Part shown: in pieces, positions 8,780 to 19,278 of the stretch | How positions within the stretch are numbered: the stretch's first letter is position 1 | Layout of the letters: every line of letters starts with the position of its first letter | Source: Isohypsibius dastychi | Taxonomy: Eukaryota; Tardigrada; Eutardigrada; Parachela; Isohypsibiidae | DNA length: 21,630 bases | Assembly: GCA_034696485.1 (NCBI GenBank) | Contig: JAQIWT010000385.1 | Location: forward strand, 1 to 21,630 | Direction: 5' to 3' | Notes under the pieces: model-generated | What the model was told of the DNA's origin: nothing | What the model saw: only the letters and a program-made list of their open reading frames with translations | Databases searched by the model: none | Translations under genes and position numbers: made by a program

Positions 8780-11700
8780 ATGGCGAACCCAAAAAAACCC
8801 TCTCCAGTGAGGAGTTACAAGTTTGATACAAACCGCCTTCCGGTTTGTGACAGCATCCGTAATTTGGATCCACTGTACGTCGCCAGGGCGAATAGAAGAA
8901 CGGAGGATATTAATCTGGATCCACTTGTAATCGCAGCTCGATCTTCGGAATTCGATCCTCTCAAGGACCGTCCCAATATTTTGGATATGGACTCACCGGA
9001 CTTGATCCAACTGAGTGAAGATAGCTCTGACAATTGTATTGCTGAATGGACTCAACCGGAAACGCTGGAGGATGGCTCGTGTAGCCTAGATTCATATCGG
9101 TCGGAAGATACGTTTTCGAGCTCCACGCGGACTGGAATGAGGCGAAATCATGCGTCCCCTGATTTATCCGAAACTGCAGCCATGGCTTCGAACTCAATTA
9201 GCCGGTCCAGTTTATCTGTTCCAGACAATGGTGACACAAGGGGCATTCATCCGGTAATGACATTCACCTCGTAACTGAGGTGTGTTATTGATGCGTTATT
9301 TTAGGACTTGAACCTGCGTTCACCACGGAATGGTTCTGACACCGAAGTGCGATACTCAACCTCCATCGATAGCTTATGCTCTGTTCTAAAGCGGACACAG
9401 ATTAAAAAATCTGACAGCGTATTTCCGGATGGGGAACGAGATGGTCGCTTTTGGAATCAGAACAGTTCTAATGAAAATAACCGGAAGCCATCTGCTCGCT
9501 CAATGGATGAAGCTCTTTCGGCAGGATTGGTCAGAAATCGAAGTGCGACTGATTCAAAAGATCCAGAATCTTTGCCGTCACCGGCTTGTCAGATTCTGCA
9601 CAAAACCGGTCGAAGAAATCTTTTGCGGTACGTTGGGAGTAACCGGCGACTTGAGCATGGTATCCGACTAAGCCAGTGATTTTGTTTCTTGTAGAATGCT
9701 CGATTACGCATTAACAGAGTTTCTTCTACAGAGTCTCAGCTTGACTTGCTGTATCATATCACCACAGGGACCGCTTCTTGTCCACGACTGTTTATTAATG
9801 GCCAAGTGCGTTAACTGGAACAAGATTCGCTCGAAAGGTCATCGCTACGCACGCGAATATTTGGTGGTGGAACTTCGAAATTCTGGTTTGCCATCAGTTG
9901 GATTGTGGTCCGTGATGGAATATGTCTACACCGGAAATTTTGTTGTATGTAAGGAATATGGTTGGGGGAACAGTCTGAATTTTGTTCTAGAATTAAGTTA
10001 GAATTAAGAAGTTCTAGAATTAAGTTAGAATTAAGTTTGTTCTAGAATTACAATTAAGTTCTAGAACCTCGGTTTGTTCAGGTGATTGCCGATACAGTGT
10101 TCGATGCTTTGAAAGCTGCAGAGTTCTTTGGAGTTCCGGTTATGATTGATATTTGCCTTCGACTGCTGAATTGTTTGACGTGTCCGAAACTTGTTTGCCA
10201 TACAATTGAATCATTGCGACAACAGGGAAAGCAGCATTTGCCTATCTGGACGCTGGCGTTGGGGAAGTTGATTACCTGCTTTGACGAGTGTCGGAATGAG
10301 AAGATCATGATCAGATGGCCAGTTGACTTGGTTATTCCTGTTTTGGAACAGCCGGAACTTTACACAAGAGTAAGAAGTAAATAAATGTCATAGCGTTTGT
10401 GACCTTTAATGACAATTCTTTAGAGTGAAGTCAACGTCTATAATTTTGCCGTTCGATGGATTCAAGCCGACTTCGCTAATCGACGGGAATTTATTCCGGG
10501 TGTTATGAACACCGTTCGCTTTGTGGAGATGTCCGCGGAAACACTGCTGCATATAAGTTCCAATGCCAGGATCTTCGATGGTTATCCTGATCTTCGGCAG
10601 GAAATAGCTGACTTGCACCTGTATGATTGTTGGTTGATTCCGTCGGTTTAAGAAACAATAACGAATTTGTGCTGTCTTAGAAAAGTCCGAATGGAAAGCA
10701 GTGGGTTTGAGATTCCGGTGGAAATGGATTGGAGTATTCCCAGAAGACGACCTCGTGTCCAAACTGCCGCAAAAGCTTACGCACAGAGTGGCGAGGATAT
10801 CAGTATTTTGATGCTCTATTTTTGTCCAAGAGGTAAGTTTTCATACTTCGGGATGATTGAACCAACGTTGAAGGAATCTTTGTTAAGAACCGGCTGTTGT
10901 TTCCGAATCGCCTCATCTTCAAGCTGATGATTCCATCAGGGTCTTTCTTCGCTACTTGAAAGTTGCCTCCAACTTTGTTCTCATCGATGACAACGACGCG
11001 CTAAGTGGAGGATGGATTTATCATGGCCCTAGTGAGCCGGATTTCCGGGAGGCAGTTCATGAACGTCAGATATGGATGCGCTCTGCTCGGGAACATCCAA
11101 ATACGATGGATCTCTCCGAAAATGAATATCAAGATGAGGCGCCGCAAACTTTTGAAGATGAACAATATGAAAGACTATGTAAGACCGGGTGTTCTGCGCT
11201 TATATTAAAGTTTGGTGGTTGAATTAATTTCGGTTCGACTTTTCGGTTTAACTTTTTCTGACACTCACTATTTGTAACTGTTTCTTTTAGATGCGCCTTC
11301 AGGAACTTTATTCCGTGATATTCTAAAGTTTCTCGTTGCTGATGATCCTCAAATTCATCAAGGAGAAACTCAGCCTGCAGTATTTGATGCAACGCCTGAA
11401 GGATTCGCTTTTGTCTCTAAACTTCCGGCTCCAAAAAAGACCAGCTCTGTCTGTTTGTCTTCCGGTTCAAAAACCTCGAAGTTCCACTGCTCTCCACAGA
11501 AAAAATCTTCGCGCGAAGTTACTGTGGAGCAGAGCAAACATGTTAGTCCCGGAATTAATTTACCGCAGCCCAAAGACTGCTTTTCGCCGCCGTTTCAAGT
11601 ACCAAAAAAACCGACTAGAGAATATTTCAGTCTTCAGGAGATCTTCCGAGTAACAGAAATGGCCAAGAAAAGGAAGCTGGCGGCAACCGAATCAACACCG

Positions 11701-12095
11701 GTTCTTCCATTTGAAGCGCCACCTATCAGAGATAGTTGTGGCGATGAGGGACGTAGGTCAAGCATAGTGACCTTTTGTATATTTTTTTCTAGACATGTGG
11801 TGTTAGGACTGATCGATGTGCCGTCGGAACGACAGAGACGCTGGTACGAGGACCTCGCGAACAAAATGAATATTTTGATGGGGCCGCCAAATGTCGGTGA
11901 TCAAATCCTTCCGGCTGTATCGACTACTTCATTCTACACGGATGATCTTAACAGTATTGGTAAGTGACTATTTACTGCATGAATTTTATGAAAGATTTCA
12001 AATAGAATAACATTTCAGTTTCTTCTGAATATTCAACCAAAGTTATGGATTATGAAACTTCGTCTTCCCATCAGACAGAACTGATTTCTCCATGA
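8780..12095 (+). CDS. BTB-BACK domain protein with long disordered flanks, family unassigned
   Basis: Exons 8780-9253, 9305-9627, 9695-9944, 10082-10369, 10424-10620, 10681-10832, 10888-11178, 11291-11959 and 12019-12095; every phase agrees, about 906 residues. The start ATG (CCCCATGG) has a good context. Residues 1-265 are polar and Ser-rich, with three xDPL motifs near 29-32, 46-49 and 58-61. Residues about 266-355 are a BTB-like domain (LLVHDCLLMAKC, MEYVYTGNF). Residues about 356-515 are BACK-like helices (NVYNFAVRWIQADFANRREF). About 515-660 is a further folded-looking region (DDSIRVFLRYLKVASNFVLI, then GGWIYHGPSEPDFREAV). The remainder is Ser/Pro/Lys-rich. No kelch, MATH or zinc-finger repeats are visible. 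BTB-BACK proteins commonly act as CUL3 ligase adaptors, but here that is inference only. The splice 10832/10888 uses an unusual TTAAG acceptor and 11757-11792 may be a tiny intron. Confidence 0.82.
9984..10066. repeat. Short tandem repeat inside a BTB-BACK intron
   Basis: Units beginning GTTCTAGAATTAAGTTAG occur at 9984-10010 (27 bp) and 10011-10038 (28 bp), followed by a shortened copy at 10039-10057 and a partial copy at 10058-10066. Each carries the palindrome TTCTAGAA. The array sits in the 137-bp intron between the BTB-like and BACK-like exons, one of the gene's longest introns, and probably explains its length. Confidence 0.85.
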
Positions 12096-13742
12096 ATCTC
12101 CAGCAAGTGCAGCTAGAGCAGATATAAAATTCGAAATATATTTTTTTCTACCTGAAAAAGACATTATTCTTGTTGTATGTTTTATCAAGAATCGCGATCT
12201 GGCTTCTGGATTTATTTTTTGTTTTTCTGGAAAATTGAGAAAGTTCAGGCTCCATTTCTTTCGTAAAATTGAAACCAGGTTGAATATCTTAGTTACGACC
12301 ACGTATCAAATTGCTTCATAGAGGCGTGTAGACTTGGTCAAACACGGACACACTTGAAGAAATTGGTCTTGCTTTTGTGTGAGTTCTGTACACAAGCACG
12401 AACATGAGGGCCTGGTGGTTTCAAAAATATAACCGTGTTCGGTAGAAGGTGCTTGAAATCTGTCCGCAGATGGTAATTCGAACGGCATTACATGATATCT
12501 TTTAAATATCTTGCTGTCTGTCGGATTAGCAATCGATATTTCCATTTATTTACAAAGTGCAGCAAATTTTAGAAAATATGTTTTGATTGTAGTTTTTATT
12601 GATGCTATTTGAATAGTTGGATTTTCTCTGTAATGGAGTAACCCGGAAGACGAAAATCGTGATATTGAAGGGTGTTGTGTTGACGAGTGGAGGTGCTTGA
12701 CACAACATAGCGAACTTATCTTTTAGTGTGCCTTCTCCTTACAGTCGATTAATTTGTTGAAAATAGTGTCCTGTTTGATCTGTAGAGGACATCTTCACAA
12801 ACGGATGAATTCAGGGACATAAAAGAGAAATGGGCTCTCAATGCATGAACATGCTCCAGAAGTTTCTTCTCGGGTCTGACATGATAATAGTCAGTAAAAG
12901 GAGGGAAATGAGGCTGACCCATCCCGGGCGAACCGCAACGAACCATGACGGAAGCTGTACCGGAAGTGTCTGCCGGTGCATCGACAGGGCTTTTATGATG
13001 GGCAATATTTTCCCAACTGAATAGATTTCTATTAAATAGAGCATTTATTCAGTCAATGCACCCCAAACAATATTTTGTCTGCCTTTGAGAGTGACAGTTA
13101 TTGATTGCTCTGCGGGGACTCTGTGGGGAAGGTGCTAATGTCAGGGTGGGAAACGATATTTGAACATTTAATATCGCATGTAAGATTGCGCGTCGGGAAG
13201 AGTTGAATTTCGCGTGACGAATGATACTTATTTGATATTAAAGCTTGTGTTGTAGAAATTGAAGATAAAAATTATAACGAGGTAAATTAAATGCATTTTA
13301 CTTTGTTAAAAAATTTGAAAAATTTGTTTTAAGAGACTGATATTTTTCCACTTTTTGTCTTACACAGCTCATTTCACTGTTTGCCAGTTTGGCAGATAAT
13401 TGAATGGTATAATTGGCCGTACGATTAATATAGTAAGAACATATATTTGATTTTTGGATCAAGTCGCTGAAGAGGTTGAGACAAGGAGATCAAGTTGCTG
13501 ATGGACATCCATTACACATCTCATACATTTTCGGCGTCCCGATTGTTCTTCTTCATATTATGTCCACAAATGAAATAAGGAAAAGACCAAATGGCGGCAG
13601 TGTCCGCTGGAATATCGGGTGTTCTTGTCTGTTATATTTCTTCTTACCCAACATTGATCATTGCCGTTTAGGTGTTTGACTTGAGATTTCCCTCAACATA
13701 CTAAATTACAATAACGGAAGCCGCTTCGTGTATTTGCTTTTC

Positions 13743-13797
13743 CGTTAATTAATTGAGTTTGTAGACTTGGGCGGACTCAATATACAGCTAATTAACG
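13743..13797. repeat. Interrupted inverted repeat with TAATTA arms
   Basis: CGTTAATTA at 13743-13751 pairs with TAATTAACG at 13789-13797, and the inner TTGAGT at 13753-13758 pairs with ACTCAA at 13775-13780. The arms contain the TAAT homeodomain core. It could be a cruciform-prone site, a paired homeodomain site or an old element end. Confidence 0.5.
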
Positions 13798-14286
13798 AAA
13801 TGTATTTAATTCGTCGATTTTGAGCATAGTTTTCCCAACGATATTTGTGCGTCATATTTGGGGGTGGTTACGAAATTTCTATTTTTTTGAATCTCGATTT
13901 GATTTATTCAACCATCATTCGAAAATCCCACAGCCAAGGTTAAGCGATTTAAATTTATTCTTACAGAATACGTGCATCAATGGCATGGACCTGGTTACAT
14001 ATATGCATTTTAACTTTCCCAGGAAAAGAAAAGTTCATCTGAATGAAAAATTAGCTCGGTGGTGGTGCTGATCAGGCACAAATGGTCTGCTAACTTGGCC
14101 TGAGAACCGTTGGGAAATACAGTTTTCGAGTGGAAATCCACTTGAAATCGTCTTGACTTCCCTATCTGTGTTGTTGCACGAATTTGCAAATATATTCCGC
14201 CAGTCACTGACACATGCGCAAACAGTATTTGTCAGCTGCTAATATGGAAAAATGTGTGTGACCTTTAAAATGATTTAAGTTGAAAT

Positions 14287-14312
14287 ATAATAATGATGAT
14301 AATAATAATAAT
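14287..14312. repeat. AT-rich trinucleotide microsatellite
   Basis: Imperfect (ATA/ATG) triplet array followed immediately by a run of T. Simple sequence, no coding frame around it. Confidence 0.8.
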
Positions 14313-15424
14313 TTTTTTTAAAAGCAAGCGCATATTCTTTCTTACTCTCTAATTAGTAGTCAAGTTTATTGACTGTTAAAAAAAATTCTTTATTATTTCT
14401 ACTCGTTTTGTTGTAGTTTGTTAGGTTTTTCATGGTGGGTTTTGAAGGTCCCGTTCTGTCAAGAAGATTGATATTTTTGATGCTCATGTCGGAATGGAAA
14501 AATCAATACAAGTAGCTTTATCACCAACTTGATGGACAAAATCAAGTTGCTGCTTGATATTGTACTCGAATCAAGTGCGCATATTGAAAACATCATACAC
14601 AGACCATATATCACTTATGGAGATCTTGGGTGCTTATCTTGTCTTGTTAGGCAGTTCTTTCATAAAGAACTCGAGAAGATTGTTCAGCTCGAAAAAGCTT
14701 CCTCTCGAAAATGGCGTACGCTGCCATAAAATTGGTTTGTGTGCCAACGAACATCGTTTTCATTCGCTCGAATTGGCTCTTCCGTAATCATGCAATCCCT
14801 GCTCCGTCAAAACGCATCTTGAAACCATTAACTAATCCCCTAATCCGCCCAATTGAGCAGAAAATACGATAATGTTCTACTTCAATGGGAGAAGTATACA
14901 CTCAACTTTCTAAAGCTCCCCGATCGATGAACATTTTCCCTTTTATGATTCTGCCTTGAGACCGGTGGTGAGATTTTTTTTCTTAAATGGTTTGTTTTCT
15001 AGATTCAAATTGGTCGCGTTATTAGTTGTATTCTCTGCAGATTTTGGGGAAAGCCATTTATTTGTGAGAGAAATCGTGAGTTCTTTCAGCGAAGTGCTTG
15101 ATGACCCTTGTCGTCGATTGTGTGGTTTAAATCAGACGTTTCCGTCGAGACACGCGTGGCTGAATAGCGGGAGCCGCGTGGCGCTCGTTGTGGTCGCTGC
15201 AAAAAGGACACTAGCCAAGAAGCGTGTAAAAAGCAATTGAGCATCTGATGAAAAGGCAATTTGATCATATTCAATCGTATTTATCGAGCAAAGTTGTTGA
15301 TCTGCAGTGTGCGCTTTTCCTGTTTAATTAACAAATGCACAACTTTCGCCATAACGTATGCGCACTTTAACCGGGTAAACCTGACCATGTTTTCGGAGAG
15401 TACCGTTAAAAATACAATCACTTG

Positions 15425-15450
15425 GATCTAAAATATTAAATATTTAGATC
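15425..15450. repeat. Short palindrome
   Basis: GATCTAAA at 15425-15432 is repeated inverted as TTTAGATC at 15443-15450 with a 10-bp AT-only spacer. Possible chance palindrome in AT-rich DNA. Confidence 0.4.
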
Positions 15451-16978
15451 GTTTAACGTAAAACGAAATTTAACTGTAAATATATTCTGAAGGTTGGGAA
15501 AATCATTGTGAATGGAGCAGTGTAATATTTTCACCTGAATATAAAATGAGTAATTGCCTCATTCAAATTCCGTTTGTTTTTGTCTTCATCCAGATCATCA
15601 TTCTTCGTTTTTAGGATGGTGCGATTAGTGCGAACGTATATTGATAAATTGCGGTTCACCACCTTCCATTATTATTCCGTTTTGTAATGGGACAATATTG
15701 CTCTCCCGGTGAATCCCGTTGGGATTACTTACATTCGCGTTTTGCACATCCTGAATAAAGCAGCTGATGAAATGGACGCGTGCGTGATTCTGACTAATTG
15801 GATAATTGACGATTCAGTTTCTGGATGATACTCTTGATACATACACTGCGTTAATAGACAAATAAAATCCTCACCACTTAATTACGGGGACGATGGTTTT
15901 CAGGCTTCCGTTTCGCTTGCGTTCAACATGATATTTGCATCAAGTGCACAGGTGATCGGCTGTTTATTTGACAGGCAGATTGCACAGCATTTTCGTGTCA
16001 ACATTTTCGACGGCTCTATTAAAGTGCTCTCTTTATTCTGCCATTGATGACGTTTTGAGCTGTGAAAGCTTCCATGCATAACCTCTATCTCCGTGGAATT
16101 TAGAAACGAAATAAATCGTCGTTCAATCCTCTGGTTTTATTCCAATTTTTGGTGAACTTGTTCTGGCTTTTTAATGACTTTGATTTTTTCTGGAAGAAAA
16201 ACGGATGTTGGCGGGATTTTTTATTTTGTGATTGATTGGTTTTATAGAATAATTGGCTGACAGAGATGTTTTTCTTCTCGTTGCCATTAAAGATCAATTT
16301 GTCTTTGGCGTTTTCCACGGGCGTCATCAGAGTGTTGACGCGTGATTTCAAAAGAGTTTCCTTCCTCAAGGCGAACGATTAAGTTACCATTTTCCAGCAC
16401 GGGCGATGCGGGTGGTTATCACACTGACCTGCATTTAGCAGGTTATCAAATAAGACTCTTTTAAAGCGTGCGAAGAAAAGATACAATTGAGACGTGAGAT
16501 AATGCTGGTCAATCTCACACAAACGTTTGACTTTATCATGTTATTCATACATTTTAATCGCTTGACCAATTGGGATTTTAAATTCTGTCTCAACCTTGGC
16601 TCTTTAACGGTTCAATATCATTTTAAAGGCCATGTGGACAAAGCACATTTTAGGGATTAGCCTCCTTATCTTCCCAAACACCTTTGATAAGACATCGAAA
16701 GTCAACTTCTTTATTACTGATAAATCGCCAGAATAAATACAAGATTTATAAACTTGAACAGCTTTGCGAACCGCCTTTTAAGTTAAAAGTTTGATGGTTT
16801 AAAATTTCTCTGAACTTGGAACAGTGTGGCATTAAAAGTCCATTCTATGCAGTTTATCTATTTTCACAGCTTGGATTTATCATCGGCCATTGTTTCGTGA
16901 ATTAAACACTTAAAAGTGATTTCGGTTTAAGTTATGGTTTCTTAAAATATGAAACACGAGACAACTGGAAGGCAGGGT

Positions 16979-16984
16979 TTTTAT
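16979..16984 (-). other. Candidate polyadenylation signal of the vnd/NK2.2 gene
   Basis: TTTATT on the plus strand reads AATAAA on the minus strand, 131 nt downstream of the homeobox gene stop codon at 17116-17118. Its position suggests a 3' UTR of about 150 nt. Confidence 0.55.
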
Positions 16985-17115
16985 TCACTGGAATAGGTTT
17001 GTTGACAACTGTCGTCGTCAGTCCGGGCCGTTCAGTTGGGGAAAAAATGCTGCCAGTAAAATGAGTTTTATAGAAAAATACTGATTTGAAATATGCAGCA
17101 AGATTGTTGGGATTA

Positions 17116-19278
17116 TTAATAACTGGAAAACTGATTCCATCGTTGATTATTAGCCGCATTCTGCATGGCTTGAAAGGCGTAACTAAAATTGTTTTGATTG
17201 CTCATCTGCATGGTCATACCAGTAAGATGGCTCTGAGGACCTGCTGCTCCCATGCAAGTGGAATATCCGCTTAATGACGCGGGAATATGATGGGGCATCC
17301 CAGGGACCATTGCTCCATTCCCCGCTGATGCCATTTGGTTTCCGTAATTTTGCATTCCCCCAACTGAGGTCATGCAATTATTCGCGCCGTAGTAGCCTCC
17401 GCCTCCGTTGAGTAAATTCATGCCATTAGCGGCCGCCATCATGGAGTCACTTTGGTGCACTCCCATTGATGATGGGGACTTCATTAGACCTCCTGAGTGT
17501 GGAACACAAGATTTCCCGTCACGAACCAACACGGGAACGGCAACTCGTTTTGGCGACTGAGTATGGTGGTATTCCATACCTTTATGTTGACAGGCCCGTT
17601 TGGTCTTGTAACGATGATTTTGAAACCAGATCTTTACCTAATGTAAGGAAAATGATGAAATTAATATTCGGGAACAAAATGCCGGTGGTCCCAATTTTGA
17701 TTCCAAGATTATGATTTTAAAATTATAAAAACTCCGAAATGTGAAAACTATGAAATTTTGACAATTTTCCGATAAAGATTGCAAAAATGGCCTTTGAAAA
17801 TAATTGCAAAAATGGCCTTTGAAAATATTATTCTGTGTTTCATGTTCTGATTATGAAATAAACATTTCTTCATGCCAATCAAACGTGTTTTTTGAAAATG
17901 AAATAGAGATAAACAAGCGTTTTTTTTGATAACTTACTTGAGTCGCAGTTAGACCGATGGTGCTGGCTAAGTGTTCCCTTTCCGGTGCAGCCAGATACTT
18001 TTGAACTCGGAATCGACGTTCAAGCTCCTGGGTCTGGGCTTTTGTGAACAGAATGCGCCGTTTTCGTTTTTTCGGCGTATCGCCTTTTCTCCCATCACCG
18101 TCCGATTTATCGTCACCTTTTCTGGAGTCAGAGTCCGAATCACCATCATCATCGCTATCTTCTTCCTTTACTTCCATGGCATCGGCATTTGAATCGTCTG
18201 AACAATCATTGGGTAGTTCATGGGAGGCACTGGAAGCGGGTGTTAATGGCTCATCCGGCGGACGAACTTTCTGATCCACAACCGAGCCGGCTGATGACTC
18301 ATGCTTAACTGTGACAGGACTGGGAATGTAGGAAGCGGCGGAAGAGGAATTATTGTTAACAGTTGGAGCTGTTGAGAGATTTGTTTGATTGCTGATGTCG
18401 AGTTGGTTTGGCAGATTAACCGGACTTGGCTGGGCAAAACCTGGAAGGAACCGGTTCGGTTGGCGAACATTTTGGCACGGTGTATTATTTTTTTAAGGAA
18501 ATGATGAAACGCAGAACTTCGTGGAATTGTGATTACGATTTATTTTCGATTAGCAAGAATATGTTTCTTGTCTGAGTCAGATCCGAGTATGGAATTTTGT
18601 CTGGCGGAGAACCAATATTTTAACGCCATTGTCAACTTGTCCCCGGACGATAAACACGTTCAGCTTTATGAGCCTCAAGGCAGGATTTTTACCTCAAAGT
18701 ATTGCATTTTTGGCAATTGTCAAAAGTTTCTACTGGCAAATTATCCAGACATTAATAAATCAAAAATATACAACGGAAAAACAATTAACAAAATTTTGAT
18801 CTAGAATATAACAAAGGCTGGTTAATTTATCGTTTTGAGATTGTTCAATCACCACAGATTTTAAATTTCAATTAGTCAAATTCGAAATTTGTTAAATTTT
18901 GAACTCGGGACTTCAGACAAAATTCATTAAAGGTCACAACTTACTTTGGTAGGCATACGCTTCTGCTCCAGGATGGATCCATCTGTTATAATAGCTTTCA
19001 GTGTTTGATTGGTCCATATAGTATGGGGAATAAGGCATGGTTCCATGCATCATGTCGTGCATATTTCCAACGAGATTTCCGGTGGCAGCCGCGTGGTGGT
19101 AGTGTGACATTGAATGGTCCAGAATTGTAGAAAGTGGTGGGGATGATTGTTGGTGGTGAATATTAGTGGTAGGACAGAGCAATTTGCTTTCGGGTAATTG
19201 GAGAATGTCTTTCACATGAAAGCCACTCGACGACTTGGAGACAGTAGCTGCTGCGGCGTTCATGTTGTGCAGAGTCAT
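17116..19278 (-). CDS. vnd: NK2-class homeobox transcription factor, NK2.2 / ventral nervous system defective type
   Basis: Coding exons on the minus strand: 19278-18945, 18440-17938 and 17637-17116 (phases 1 and 0), 452 residues. Residues 19-29 ([11 protein letters not shown]) are the TN repressor motif that recruits Groucho. [11 protein letters not shown] recalls the NK2.2 conserved middle block. Residues about 190-232 are highly acidic. The homeodomain spans 236-295 with Trp48, Asn51 and the NK2-diagnostic Tyr54 ([11 protein letters not shown]). Residues 307-323 are the NK2-specific domain ([17 protein letters not shown]). The C-terminus is Met/Asn/Gly-rich and ends near RWNQF. NK2.2/vnd proteins pattern the ventral nerve cord; this is family knowledge. 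The intron splitting the homeobox lies between homeodomain residues 44 and 45. The start is uncertain: 19278 is the first ATG in this frame, but the frame stays open to about 19324 and an acceptor-like TTGCAG at 19309-19314 could join an upstream exon. Confidence 0.93.
17778..17827. repeat. Perfect 25-bp tandem duplication in the homeobox intron
   Basis: The 25-bp unit beginning ATTGCAAAAATGGCC occurs at 17778-17802 and again, without mismatch, at 17803-17827. It lies in the 300-bp intron splitting the homeobox. Perfect identity suggests a recent duplication. Confidence 0.9.

Larger units (their letters stand above)
12096..16978. other. Gene-poor AT-rich region between the BTB-BACK and vnd genes
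   Basis: About 4.9 kb with only short frames (up to about 94 codons), none with a recognisable domain or joinable splice partners. Frames at 12306-12545 and 16100-16369 (minus) and 14956-15240 (plus) were inspected and not accepted. No tRNA-like B-box, rRNA or transposase remnant was seen. It contains an inverted repeat rich in TAATTA (13743-13797), a trinucleotide microsatellite (14287-14312) and a short palindrome (15425-15450). Lying 3' of a developmental homeobox gene, it may hold enhancers; that is inference. Confidence 0.5.

Noticed and set aside
8616-8873. Protein-like frames on both strands upstream of the BTB-BACK start
   Set aside because: They overlap the supported ATG and first exon in other frames and have no domain or splice partner.
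14956-15240. 94-codon plus-strand frame with hydrophobic N-terminus
   Set aside because: Begins at TTG, no known domain, no splice or polyadenylation context.
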